This document shows, piece after piece, positions 35,750 to 43,730 of a stretch of 64,000 bases of DNA. The notes beneath the pieces are model-generated. The model did no database searches. It was not told the origin of the DNA and saw nothing but the letters and a program-made list of their open reading frames with translations. The DNA is from Bacteroidota bacterium (GTDB lineage Bacteria > Bacteroidota > Bacteroidia > Bacteroidales > Bacteroidaceae). Positions within the stretch are counted from its first letter, which is position 1. Every line of letters begins with the position of its first letter. The translations under genes were made by a program, and so were the position numbers. The DNA lies in contig JAFABG010000041.1 of the NCBI GenBank assembly GCA_023426145.1, forward strand, positions 1 to 64,000, read 5' to 3'.

Positions 35750-36724
35750 ATGGAAGAGAATACAGAACAACGAGTAGATTTAACTCTCTTTTCCGAGAAA
35801 ATACAGGAATTGAAGGGGCAGATAGCTTCTGTTATCGTAGGTCAGGAGCACACAGTGGACTTGGTATTGGCGGCCATCCTTGCCAATGGACATATTCTTA
35901 TAGAAGGAGTGCCCGGTGTCGCGAAAACATTGCTGGCACGTCTCATTGCAAGACTGATTGAAGCTGATTTTAGTCGTATTCAATTTACACCCGACTTGAT
36001 GCCGAGTGACGTGTTGGGTACTACTGTGTTCAATATGAAAACTAATGATTTTGATTTTCATCAAGGTCCCATCTTTGCCGATATTGTGTTGGTAGATGAG
36101 ATTAATCGTGCTCCAGCCAAAACACAGGCTGCTCTATTTGAAGTAATGGAAGAGCGCCAAATCAGCATTGACGGGGTTACTCATAAGATGGGAGACTTCT
36201 ATACAATTCTTTCCACCCAAAATCCTGTAGAACAAGAAGGTACGTATAAACTTCCTGAAGCACAACTTGACCGTTTCTTAATGAAAATAACAATGGATTA
36301 TCTTTCTTTGGAGGAAGAAGTAAAGATGTTGGAACGTCATCATACCCATGTTTCATTCGTTAAGTTGGAGGATGTGAAACCGGCCATTACCAAAGACGAA
36401 TTCTTGTCTTTGCGAGGCTTGATGAATCAGGTTTTTGTCGATCGTACGTTACTTCAGTATATAGCAATGATCGTGCAACAGACTCGTACTAGTAAAGCAG
36501 TATATTTGGGCGCTTCTCCTCGTGCCTCTGTTGCTATGCTGCAAGCTTCAAAAGCCTATGCTCTTTTGCAAGGACGGGATTTTGTGACACCGGATGATAT
36601 TAAATTTGTGGCTCCTTACGTGCTTCAACACCGTCTGATTCTGACGGCTGAGGCTGAGATGGAAGGCTATTCTCCTGTGAAAGTCACCCAGCGATTAATT
36701 GATAAGGTGGAAGTACCGAAATAA
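35750..36724 (+). CDS. MoxR-family AAA+ ATPase
   Basis: A 324-residue cytoplasmic ATPase with Walker A GVPGVAKT (53-60), Walker B IVLVDEINRAP (about 112-122), sensor 1 LSTQNPVEQEGTYKLPEAQLDRF, and the MoxR lid domain. MoxR proteins act as chaperones that insert cofactors or mature partners encoded nearby; the usual partner is the adjacent DUF58/VWA protein. Here no VWA (BatA/BatB) gene follows, only DUF58. It is the fifth gene of the six-gene operon. Confidence 0.93.
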   Translation: MEENTEQRVDLTLFSEKIQELKGQIASVIVGQEHTVDLVLAAILANGHILIEGVPGVAKTLLARLIARLIEADFSRIQFTPDLMPSDVLGTTVFNMKTNDFDFHQGPIFADIVLVDEINRAPAKTQAALFEVMEERQISIDGVTHKMGDFYTILSTQNPVEQEGTYKLPEAQLDRFLMKITMDYLSLEEEVKMLERHHTHVSFVKLEDVKPAITKDEFLSLRGLMNQVFVDRTLLQYIAMIVQQTRTSKAVYLGASPRASVAMLQASKAYALLQGRDFVTPDDIKFVAPYVLQHRLILTAEAEMEGYSPVKVTQRLIDKVEVPK

Positions 36725-36755
36725 TTTCATAGGTTAATTTTTAGACAGAAAAAAG

Positions 36756-38066
36756 TTGTATTTAACTCGTCGTTTCTATATAGTCCTAATTCTGGTTATC
36801 CTATTGTTGGGTAGCGGATATTTGTTTGCTCCGATCTTCGTGCTGGGGCAGGTGGCACTTCTTGTCTTGTTTCTTTTGATTTGCTTAAATGGGTATACGC
36901 TGTATCACACTTCAGGAATCCAAGCTTTTCGTCGATGCGCAGACCGTTTTTCTAATGGCGATGACAATGAAGTAAATATTCGTGTTGAAAGTACCTATTC
37001 GCATCCGGTGTCTTTAGAGGTCATTGATGAAATTCCTTTCATATTCCAGAGTCGGGACATAAGCTTTCGAGCCAAGTTACAATCGAAAGAGGCGAAGACT
37101 ATTAGTTACTCCCTTCGCCCCACTCGTCGAGGAATATACTCTTTTGGTCATATTCGGGTGTTTGTGACAGATCAGATCGGATTACTATCTCGTAGATACA
37201 CCTGTGGCAAGCCGGAAGATATCAAGGTGTATCCTTCTTTTCTGATGCTTCATCGATATGAATTACTTGCTATGAGTGATAATCTGACTGAACTTGGAAT
37301 TAAACGTATTCGTAGAGTCGGGCATCAAACGGAATTTGATCAGATTAAGGAATATGTAAAAGGAGACGATTACAGGACGATCAACTGGAAAGCTAGTGCA
37401 CGTAAGCATGCATTGATGGTAAATGTTTATCAGGATGAGCGTTCGCAACAAATCTATAGCGTAATAGATAAGGGGAGGGTGATGCAGCAGGCTTTTCGTA
37501 AAATGACTTTGCTCGATTATGCGATTAACGCTTCGCTTGTGCTTTCTTATGTAGCTATGCGAAAAGAAGATAAAGCAGGATTAGTTACGTTTAATGAGCA
37601 TTTCGACTCTTTTGTAGCAGCTTCTAAACAACCCGGACAAATGCAGACGTTGCTTGAAAAGTTATATAGCCAGCAGTCGGCTTTTGGTGAAAGTGATTTC
37701 TCGGCTCTTTGTGTGCACCTGAATAAGCATGTTAACAAACGTAGCCTTCTGGTTCTATATACTAACTTCGACAGTATGAATAGCATGAACCGTCAACTGA
37801 CGTATTTAAAGCAACTCAATCGTCAGCATCGTTTGCTTGTTGTCTTTTTTGAGGATGTCGATTTGAAAACGTATATTGAGAGTCCGGCAAAAGACACTGA
37901 AGGGTATTACCAACACGTGATTGCCGAGAAGTTTGCTTTAGAAAAGCGACTAATCGTTTCTAAATTGAAGCAGCATGGTATCTATTCGTTGCTAACCACA
38001 CCAGAGAATCTTTCCATAGGTGTAATCAATAAATATTTGGAGATGAAATCGAGGCAACTGTTATAG
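36756..38066 (+). CDS. DUF58 domain membrane protein (TTG start)
   Basis: A 436-residue protein with two N-terminal membrane helices (FYIVLILVILLLGSGYLFAPIFVLGQVALLVLFLLICL), a beta-rich domain, and the DUF58 core with the family motif EFDQIKEYVKGDDYRTINWKASARKHALMV (residues about 189-219). A von Willebrand-like fold follows. The start must be the TTG at 36756: an in-frame TAA lies at 36735 and no ATG occurs between. It comes 31 bases after moxR and ends the operon. Confidence 0.9.
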   Translation: MYLTRRFYIVLILVILLLGSGYLFAPIFVLGQVALLVLFLLICLNGYTLYHTSGIQAFRRCADRFSNGDDNEVNIRVESTYSHPVSLEVIDEIPFIFQSRDISFRAKLQSKEAKTISYSLRPTRRGIYSFGHIRVFVTDQIGLLSRRYTCGKPEDIKVYPSFLMLHRYELLAMSDNLTELGIKRIRRVGHQTEFDQIKEYVKGDDYRTINWKASARKHALMVNVYQDERSQQIYSVIDKGRVMQQAFRKMTLLDYAINASLVLSYVAMRKEDKAGLVTFNEHFDSFVAASKQPGQMQTLLEKLYSQQSAFGESDFSALCVHLNKHVNKRSLLVLYTNFDSMNSMNRQLTYLKQLNRQHRLLVVFFEDVDLKTYIESPAKDTEGYYQHVIAEKFALEKRLIVSKLKQHGIYSLLTTPENLSIGVINKYLEMKSRQLL

Positions 38067-38111
38067 TGCCTGCCAATGAATTAATGGGTAGACTGCTACT
38101 TCCGGTGAGTA

Positions 38112-38348
38112 TTAAAAAAGAGGTTGTCCTATTTGTTTGCGGGTTTCTATAAAGAAGAATATAGCCATTCCTATAACAATGATACCTAGTATGCCATAGA
38201 AGAGGCGTGCTCTGTTACGTCCAACATTTCGGATAATCGTTTGAGCATTGCGGGCTGTGAAAAACCAGTCCCAGTTTAATATTGAGGCTAGAAGGGAAAT
38301 GGTTCCCCCTAGCACAAAAAGTCCTTGTACGATGTATTGTCTGTTCAT
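38112..38348 (-). CDS. Small two-helix membrane protein, Imm17-like
   Basis: A 78-residue protein with two hydrophobic helices (YIVQGLFVLGGTISLLASIL and ARLFYGILGIIVIGMAIFFFIE) joined by a short loop NWDWFFTARNAQTIIRNVGRNR. It resembles the proteins annotated as immunity protein 17 in Bacteroides, from memory and not verified. No polymorphic toxin gene is near. Its start is coupled to the end of tsaE (4-base overlap), so here it more likely follows tsaE expression. Confidence 0.7.
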   Translation of the reverse strand: MNRQYIVQGLFVLGGTISLLASILNWDWFFTARNAQTIIRNVGRNRARLFYGILGIIVIGMAIFFFIETRKQIGQPLF

Positions 38349-38758
38349 AGTTTAATGACTCTGCTTCCATCTTCCAATTCTTCAATGGTCACTTTGACTG
38401 CATCGCCCGGTAGTAATTCTTCAACCAATTCCGGCCACTCAATGAAGCAAAGGGCGCCACTGTAGAAATAATCTTCATAGCCCATGTCATAGACTTCACT
38501 TAGTTTTTTGATACGGTAAAAGTCGAAGTGATAGATCAATTCTCCAGCTTCGTCAGAGCGATATTCGTTGACAATAGCGAAAGTAGGCGAACTGATAACA
38601 TCCGAGACACCCAGCTCCTCGCAAAGTGCTTTAACAAATGTCGTTTTTCCTGCCCCCATTTTTCCGTATAAAGCGAAAACGGTGTTTTCTCCCATAGCAG
38701 CAATAAATTCTCGAGCTGCTTCATGGATACTTTCCAGTGATTGAATCTTAATTTCCAT
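38345..38758 (-). CDS. tsaE: tRNA threonylcarbamoyladenosine synthesis ATPase TsaE
   Basis: TsaE is the ATPase needed for t6A37 formation in tRNAs with TsaB and TsaD. The 137-residue protein has the P-loop GKMGAGKT at 32-39, the FVKALCEELGV helix, SSPTFAIVNEY and HFDFYRI/ELYDMGYEDYF motifs (here LSEVYDMGYEDYF) and FIEWPE. The partner genes are not in the window. The next gene downstream overlaps its stop by 4 bases; the ABC permease gene ends upstream by 11 bases. Confidence 0.94.
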   Translation of the reverse strand: MEIKIQSLESIHEAAREFIAAMGENTVFALYGKMGAGKTTFVKALCEELGVSDVISSPTFAIVNEYRSDEAGELIYHFDFYRIKKLSEVYDMGYEDYFYSGALCFIEWPELVEELLPGDAVKVTIEELEDGSRVIKL

Positions 38759-38769
38759 ATAATTTTCTA

Positions 38770-39582
38770 TTATTTAGACTGTTTCTTGCAACAACTCTTC
38801 CCAATTTTACACACTGCATAAATCAAGATAGAGAAGAATATAATTGAAGCTCCCGAAGGAACTTTCCAATGGTAGGAGATGAATAAGCCACCTAGACACC
38901 CTAGAAATCCAATACCGATGGACAGTAGAATGATTTTTTTGAAGCTGTACGTGAAAAGGTTAGCTGTCATTTGCGGAATGGTGAGCAGCGAGATGGCTAG
39001 AACGATACCTACCATACGTAGGCAAGCTACGATTGTTAAGGCTATGAACATCATCAACACATATTCGAAGATATCCACCGGCACCTTTTGCGAACGGGCA
39101 AACTCACGGTCGAAAGAGATAGAGATAATAGGACGGATAAACAGATAAAAGAATCCGATTAAGAGTATAGCTAATATACCCAGCATCCACAGATCCGTCT
39201 GGTTGATGGTTAGAATGTTACCAAAAAGATACGCTGAAAGGTCAGGAGCGAAGCCTGGTGATAAGAAGCTAAACATGATTCCTAATGCCATTCCTAAAGT
39301 CCAGAACACAGCTATCGCAGAGTCTTCGCGCATGTCTTTTCGTCTACTGAGCCATTCCACGCCAAAAGCTGATAGAACGGAAAAGATGGCAGCGGACAAT
39401 AGAGGAGAGATTCCAGCAAAGAGTCCTAAACCGATTCCTCCAAAAGAAGCATGCGTAATGCCCCCACTGATAAATACGAGTCGACGGGTAACAATGTAAG
39501 TGCCGATAATCCCGCAAGCGATGCTTGCTAATAGACTACCTAACAAAGCGTTTTGGAAAAAGGTATATTGCAGTAGATCCAC
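38770..39582 (-). CDS. ABC-3 family metal transporter permease (ZnuB/TroC-like)
   Basis: A 270-residue inner-membrane permease with about eight helices and the ABC-3 pattern FQNALLGSLLASIACGIIGTYIVTRRLVFISGGITHASFGGIGLG plus the second motif FDREFARSQKVPVDIFEYVLMMFIALTIVACLRMVGIVLAISLLTIPQMTANLF. Such permeases import Zn, Mn or Fe using a separate ATPase and binding protein; neither gene is nearby. A Lys/Cys-rich tail ends the protein (CKIGKSCCKKQSK). It lies just before tsaE. Confidence 0.92.
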   Translation of the reverse strand: MDLLQYTFFQNALLGSLLASIACGIIGTYIVTRRLVFISGGITHASFGGIGLGLFAGISPLLSAAIFSVLSAFGVEWLSRRKDMREDSAIAVFWTLGMALGIMFSFLSPGFAPDLSAYLFGNILTINQTDLWMLGILAILLIGFFYLFIRPIISISFDREFARSQKVPVDIFEYVLMMFIALTIVACLRMVGIVLAISLLTIPQMTANLFTYSFKKIILLSIGIGFLGCLGGLFISYHWKVPSGASIIFFSILIYAVCKIGKSCCKKQSK

Positions 39583-39619
39583 TTTAAAATTTGAATATTA
39601 TGAATTAAAATAGCGCCTT

Positions 39620-40045
39620 TTACTTCTCTCCGTTTCTTCTTTCTCCAATAATCAGGAAGATTTCATCTTTGAGGTCGTCAGGTAACTCAATTCCTCGAAG
39701 TTGCAAACTACGTACCCAGCCGGCAACATCAATATCTTGCATGGTGTATAACACATCTCGGAATTGATTTGTTTCGTCGTCCGTATATTCATCTGCAGAT
39801 TTTCCGATAAACGAGTCTAATTCTTCGTCATCATAGTATTCAATTTTCTTGCTTACAGCGGCCAATAAACTTTCTTTTTCGCATACTTCATGTTGTCCAC
39901 AGCATTCCGAGTCCACCTCTTTTACTTCCGGCATGCGATCTAGTTCACCTCTATCTATCTTCTGTTGCAGTCTTTTGTTGCGAAAATATCCGGCTATCAA
40001 TGCAATGATGCCCAACAACACCAGACTTATAATTAGTATCCACAT
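39620..40045 (-). CDS. Small Cys-containing membrane-anchored protein, unknown function
   Basis: About 141 residues: an N-terminal helix (MWILIISLVLLGIIALIAGYF), then basic residues, then the motif ECCGQHEVCEKES with three Cys and a His that could bind a metal. A helical acidic C-terminal half follows (EYYDDEELDSFIGKSADEYTDDETNQFRDVLYTM). Related Bacteroides proteins are sometimes labelled phospholipase, which the sequence does not support. The start MWILIIS at 40045 is preferred to 40072. It lies 37 bases before the metal permease gene on the same strand, so a metal-related role is inferred. Confidence 0.75.
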   Translation of the reverse strand: MWILIISLVLLGIIALIAGYFRNKRLQQKIDRGELDRMPEVKEVDSECCGQHEVCEKESLLAAVSKKIEYYDDEELDSFIGKSADEYTDDETNQFRDVLYTMQDIDVAGWVRSLQLRGIELPDDLKDEIFLIIGERRNGEK

Positions 40046-40146
40046 AGTCTGTACTGATTCAAATTTCTGCAAAGTTACTTATTAATTTGCATTCTATCAT
40101 GAATGATATCTATTTCTTTTTATTTTGCAGATCAAGCGAATAACGA

Positions 40147-41376
40147 TTACTCTTCGTTTATGACTTGGAATCCGGCAAGTCTCAAATCCTCCCAATATCC
40201 CGGATAAGACTTTGAAACAACTTGCGGATCGGCAATCTGCAGGTTGGGGTAGGAGATCACCGCTGGTGCGAATGCCATGGCCATTCGATGGTCTTCATAA
40301 GTTGCAATCACAGGAGTAGCCTCCGGTTCGCAACGTTCGCCGTTCCACATCAATACGCTGTCGTTTTCTTCTTCAATCACGTATCCTAGTTTTTTTAGTT
40401 CGGCTCTCAATGCTGCAATGCGGTCCGTTTCTTTGATCTTCAAGCTTTGCAGCCCAGTGAAGCGGAAAGGGATATTTAATAAAGCACATGTGACAACGAA
40501 TGTTTGTGCTAAATCAGGAATATCAATAAAGTCCTCTTCTAGGCATTTAGGTGCTTTACCTGTCTTTTTAATTTTTACACCTTGAGCGGTAAATTCAGTC
40601 GTGATTCCCAAACGGGAGAATACCTCTGCTCCTCGGCTGTCTCCTTGATAACTGTTATGGAATAACCCCAATAGTTCAATCTCTGTTCCGCTGGATAAAG
40701 CGGCAATCTGATACCAATAGGAAGCAGCACTCCAGTCACTTTCTACAGTGAAAGGGATGCTTTCGTACGGCTCTGGAGCTACAGATATACTGCTAGGCGA
40801 AGTCCATGCCGCCATTGCTCCGAAGTCTTGCATTAATTGAAGCGTCAGATTGATATACGGGCGAGAAATAATATCTCCTGTTAAGTGTAATTTCAGTCCG
40901 TCTTTCAGTGCAGGACCTATCATCAATAAGGCAGATATATATTGAGAACTTACATTCCCTTTAAGCGTAATCTCATTTCCTTTCAGTTCAGCTCCTTTGA
41001 TGCGTAAAGGAGGATATCCTTCATTTTGGGTGTAGGCTATTTCTGCGCCCAATTCACGAAGAGCATTTACTAGAATCTGTATGGGGCGTTGTTGCATACG
41101 GGCGGTGCCTGTAATTGTTCGCTCTCCCTGAGTCACACTCAGATATGCAGTTAGAAAACGCATAGCCGTTCCTGCTGCCATGATGTCAATCACGTCTTTT
41201 CCTTCGGTCAGTGCTTTTATCATCACTTGGGTGTCATCGCAATCGGACAGGTTCTTCGGCGCATAAATGCCTTTTCCCAGTGCATTGATGATCAGGGCAC
41301 GGTTGCTGATACTTTTAGAAGCCGGCAACTGGATGGTAGCCTTTATGGTCGAGGGAGAGATTAGTTTGTAGCGCAT
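40147..41376 (-). CDS. aroA: 3-phosphoshikimate 1-carboxyvinyltransferase (EPSP synthase)
   Basis: AroA condenses shikimate-3-phosphate with phosphoenolpyruvate in aromatic amino-acid synthesis. About 409 residues with LPASKSISNRALIINAL at the N-terminus, AAGTAMRFLTAYL, the DWSAASYWYQIAAL segment and the C-terminal LKIKETDRIAALRAEL and ATYEDHRMAMAFAPA motifs. The open frame starts at 41394, but a -7 element at 41406-41413 puts the transcription start near 41399. I prefer MRYKLISPS at 41376 (or MMRYKL at 41379). No gene follows closely in the pathway. Confidence 0.94.
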   Translation of the reverse strand: MRYKLISPSTIKATIQLPASKSISNRALIINALGKGIYAPKNLSDCDDTQVMIKALTEGKDVIDIMAAGTAMRFLTAYLSVTQGERTITGTARMQQRPIQILVNALRELGAEIAYTQNEGYPPLRIKGAELKGNEITLKGNVSSQYISALLMIGPALKDGLKLHLTGDIISRPYINLTLQLMQDFGAMAAWTSPSSISVAPEPYESIPFTVESDWSAASYWYQIAALSSGTEIELLGLFHNSYQGDSRGAEVFSRLGITTEFTAQGVKIKKTGKAPKCLEEDFIDIPDLAQTFVVTCALLNIPFRFTGLQSLKIKETDRIAALRAELKKLGYVIEEENDSVLMWNGERCEPEATPVIATYEDHRMAMAFAPAVISYPNLQIADPQVVSKSYPGYWEDLRLAGFQVINEE

Positions 41377-41405
41377 CATTCTAAGTGTATTCATTGTTTA
41401 AAGTA

Positions 41406-41413
41406 CAAAAGTA
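41406..41413 (-). promoter_or_regulatory. aroA promoter, -7 element
   Basis: TACTTTTG on the minus strand. It favours the downstream start codons of aroA. Confidence 0.5.
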
Positions 41414-41569
41414 GAGATTTATTTGGAGACTTCCAACAGCTTCTACCTCTTATCTAAGACGTTATAAATCTATTAGAATCAATCGTTAACAAGTATCCTG
41501 CAGGTAATCTTTATTAGTTCTAGAACTTTGATGGGCTACTTCAAAAAAATGCTTTCATTAATTGTTTAT

Positions 41570-41673
41570 TCTCGCAATGATGATACAAACTTCTCGCCAT
41601 TATGAGAAAGAAGTCTCATTACTATGAGAATATTTTCTCAATACTATGAGAGAAATTTCTCATAGTATTGAGA
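41570..41673. repeat. Array of five 16-bp dyad-like units at an exact 22-bp period
   Basis: Units start at 41570, 41592, 41614, 41636 and 41658, each 16 bases, separated by 6-base spacers of unrelated sequence (caaact, aagaag, atattt, gaaatt). The consensus is TCTC-n7/8-TGAGA: TCTCGCCATTATGAGA, TCTCATTACTATGAGA, TCTCAATACTATGAGA and TCTCATAGTATTGAGA; the first unit TCTCGCAATGATGATA is degenerate (13/16 match to the second). Units four and five are exact reverse complements, giving a 16-bp stem with a 6-base loop (41636-41651 / 41658-41673). It lies in the 553-base gap between the divergent aroA and DUF2027 genes. The function is unknown. Confidence 0.9.
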
Positions 41674-41881
41674 CTCTTTGAGAATGCAAGTCTATTTATT
41701 CTTCTGTTTATTAGCTAAATAAACTCTTAAGCTTGCGAACGATTTTAGTATAGTAATTATCTTGGCAAAGGTTGGATTCGATAATTCGTATTCAATTGTT
41801 GGGAAGTCTGTGTTTAAAGTGAATTGGTGCGGCTCATTCGTTTTTAGATTGGATTATTCTCAGTATTATCATATAAATCCC
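41674..41881. other. Remainder of the aroA-DUF2027 intergenic gap
   Basis: Apart from the array and the two promoter elements, I see no open frame, RNA gene or terminator in 41414-41569 or 41674-41881. The sequence is AT-rich. Confidence 0.4.
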
Positions 41882-41889
41882 TATCTTTG
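41882..41889 (+). promoter_or_regulatory. DUF2027-Smr gene promoter, -7 element
   Basis: TATCTTTG, 40 bases before the start codon. No upstream TTG at good spacing. Confidence 0.5.
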
Positions 41890-41929
41890 TTATTCGTTAT
41901 AAGTTCGAATTTTAATAGGAGATATAAGA

Positions 41930-42994
41930 ATGAAAATAGGAGATAAAGTACGCTTCCTCAGTGAAGTAGGAGGTGGAGTCGTAACTGGATTCAAAGGGAA
42001 AGATTTCGTGTTGGTAGAAGACGCCGATGGCTTCGATATTCCGATGCCTATACGTGAATGTGTCGTGATTGAGGCTGATGATTATAATATAAAGCGTAAA
42101 CCTAGCTCTGCTGCTCCGAAGCACGAAGAGCCGGCTAAGCCTGCTAAACCAGAAATGCCCGCTATACAGCGCCAGCCTGAAGTGCGTGGCGGAGATACAT
42201 TAAACGTGTTTCTTGCTTATGTGCCCGAAGACGCTAAGGCAATGATGACTACTCCTTTTGAGGCTTATTTGGTGAATGATAGTAATTATTATTTGTACTA
42301 CACATACTTGAGCGCTGAAGGAAAGGCTTGGAATAACCGTTCGCACGGACTTGTGGAACCCAATTCTAAATTCTTATTGGAAGAATTCACTAAGGATGCT
42401 CTCAATGATTTGGAACGCGTTATGGTTCAGTTGATTGCTTTTAAAGATCGTAAGCCAGCAGCAATGAAACCTGCGGTGAGTGTGGAATTGCGTATCGATA
42501 CCGTGAAATTCTATAAATTGCATACTTTTGGTGCTTCTGACTTTTTTGAAGAACCGGCTTTGATTTATGATTTGGTGAAAGATGATGTTCCTGCCAAACA
42601 AGTGTACGTATCCGCCGAAGAAATTCAGTCTGCTTTGTTGCAGAAGAAGAGTGTGGATAAGCCAAAGTCGCAGCCTATTGTGAAATCAAATCACGCAGGG
42701 AGCGCTAAAAGTGGAATCATAGAGATCGATCTTCATATCGATGCTTTGTTGGATGACTCTCATGGAATGAATAGTAGTGAAATGTTGAATTATCAACTCG
42801 ATAAATTTCGTGAAGTGTTAGAAGCGAATAAAGGCAGACGTGAGCAGAAGATTGTGTTTATTCACGGGAAGGGTGATGGAGTGCTACGTAAGGCTATCAT
42901 TGACGAATTGAAACGTAAACACAGTACTTATCGCTATCAAGATGCTTCTTTCCAAGAATATGGCTTTGGAGCTACCATGGTGACTATTAAATAA
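41930..42994 (+). CDS. DUF2027 protein with C-terminal Smr domain
   Basis: A 354-residue cytoplasmic protein. Residues 1-50 form a small beta domain (KIGDKVRFLSEVGGGVVTGFKGKDFVLVED). Then comes a Pro/Lys-rich linker (80-95), the DUF2027 beta domain (about 105-235), and a C-terminal Smr domain (about 262-354) with the DLHID-type motif and HGKGDGVLR, similar to the nuclease domain of MutS2. It lacks the MutS ATPase, so it is not a MutS2 but may bind or nick branched nucleic acid or act on stalled ribosomes, as Smr proteins do. A terminator follows. Confidence 0.88.
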   Translation: MKIGDKVRFLSEVGGGVVTGFKGKDFVLVEDADGFDIPMPIRECVVIEADDYNIKRKPSSAAPKHEEPAKPAKPEMPAIQRQPEVRGGDTLNVFLAYVPEDAKAMMTTPFEAYLVNDSNYYLYYTYLSAEGKAWNNRSHGLVEPNSKFLLEEFTKDALNDLERVMVQLIAFKDRKPAAMKPAVSVELRIDTVKFYKLHTFGASDFFEEPALIYDLVKDDVPAKQVYVSAEEIQSALLQKKSVDKPKSQPIVKSNHAGSAKSGIIEIDLHIDALLDDSHGMNSSEMLNYQLDKFREVLEANKGRREQKIVFIHGKGDGVLRKAIIDELKRKHSTYRYQDASFQEYGFGATMVTIK

Positions 42995-43024
42995 ACGTGG
43001 ACTATGATTTTAATATAAAAAAGA

Positions 43025-43062
43025 AGGGTGAAAGTTAATTGTTACTTCCACCCTCTCTTTTT
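43025..43062. terminator. Bidirectional terminator
   Basis: An interrupted stem (AGGGTG, mismatch, AAGT at 43025-43035 pairing with ACTT, mismatch, CACCCT at 43044-43054) is followed by CTCTTTTTCTG on the plus strand and an A-run on the left. It separates the DUF2027 gene from the convergent secreted-protein gene. Confidence 0.75.
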
Positions 43063-43080
43063 CTGTACATATTAATCATT

Positions 43081-43437
43081 TTACTTTTTCAATTGAATAC
43101 CTTTGTTTTGCAAGGTGATGTTCATCAATACTGCATATTTAGAATACTGTTCGTCACTGAGAGTCTTTCTCATCAGTTTCAAGTTGCCATAAACGGCTGT
43201 ACGCAATTTTTCTTCTTGGCCTTTTTTAGCTGTAGCAGCTTTTGACATTTGTTCTGAGAAATAATCGCAAATATTCGATACTTCTTCACTCTGAAGAGAG
43301 TTCAAGTTCAAATACTTTCCTAGTTTGCTTACATTGATGTTACCTTCCCATTTTGCAACTGTAGGTTGATTTCCAGCTGCGAAAGTTGTAGCAGCGAGGC
43401 AGAATGCTGCCATTAATGTTAATCCTAAACGTTTCAT
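43081..43437 (-). CDS. Small secreted helical protein, unknown function
   Basis: A 118-residue protein with a signal peptide (MKRLGLTLMAAFCLAATTFAA) and a mature helical, charged part (SLQSEEVSNICDYFSEQMSKAATAKKGQEEKLRTAVYGNLKLMRKTLSDEQYSKYAVLMNITLQNKGIQLKK). The helical, Lys/Glu-rich pattern and the LSDEQYSKY motif recall Spy/CpxP-like periplasmic proteins, though I cannot name a family. It has an upstream region of about 100 bases with a -7 element and an 18-bp palindrome in the likely leader. Confidence 0.8.
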   Translation of the reverse strand: MKRLGLTLMAAFCLAATTFAAGNQPTVAKWEGNINVSKLGKYLNLNSLQSEEVSNICDYFSEQMSKAATAKKGQEEKLRTAVYGNLKLMRKTLSDEQYSKYAVLMNITLQNKGIQLKK

Positions 43438-43507
43438 AATACCTACTTTTTAATTGTTATACCTAAAAACTAATTCCTAAAAATAAATCTAATACCTATT
43501 GAAAAAT

Positions 43508-43525
43508 GAACTAAGCGCTTAGTTC
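43508..43525. promoter_or_regulatory. 18-bp palindrome in the leader of the secreted-protein gene (candidate operator or hairpin)
   Basis: GAACTAAGCGCTTAGTTC is a perfect palindrome. With the -7 element at 43542-43549, transcription would start near 43535, so the palindrome is at roughly +10 to +27. It could be an operator or fold as an RNA hairpin. Confidence 0.6.
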
Positions 43526-43541
43526 TTTCCTTTTACCTATG

Positions 43542-43549
43542 CAAATATA
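43542..43549 (-). promoter_or_regulatory. Secreted-protein gene promoter, -7 element
   Basis: TATATTTG on the minus strand, 104 bases before the coding start, giving a long leader. Confidence 0.5.
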
Positions 43550-43730
43550 GATATATGTTTTATAACACAAAAACAAAGAAGGGAAAAAGATGAAAAATAG
43601 GTCGATTTCTTGATGTAGGTCAAGAGTTCGGGCGTTTTTTTGATATAAAAAAGCCATTTTATGAAACATTTATGTAATACGTGTGCGAAAACGGTTGTGT
43701 TATATTGTTCGGTTTCCGCCTAAATTGATG

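Noticed and set aside
41570..41673. CRISPR array
   Set aside because: Spacers are only 6 bases, units are dyad-like and only partly conserved, and no cas gene is in the window.
43438..43500. Repeated TACCTA-like words upstream of the secreted-protein gene
   Set aside because: Spacing is irregular and the words are short in AT-rich DNA; not distinguishable from chance.
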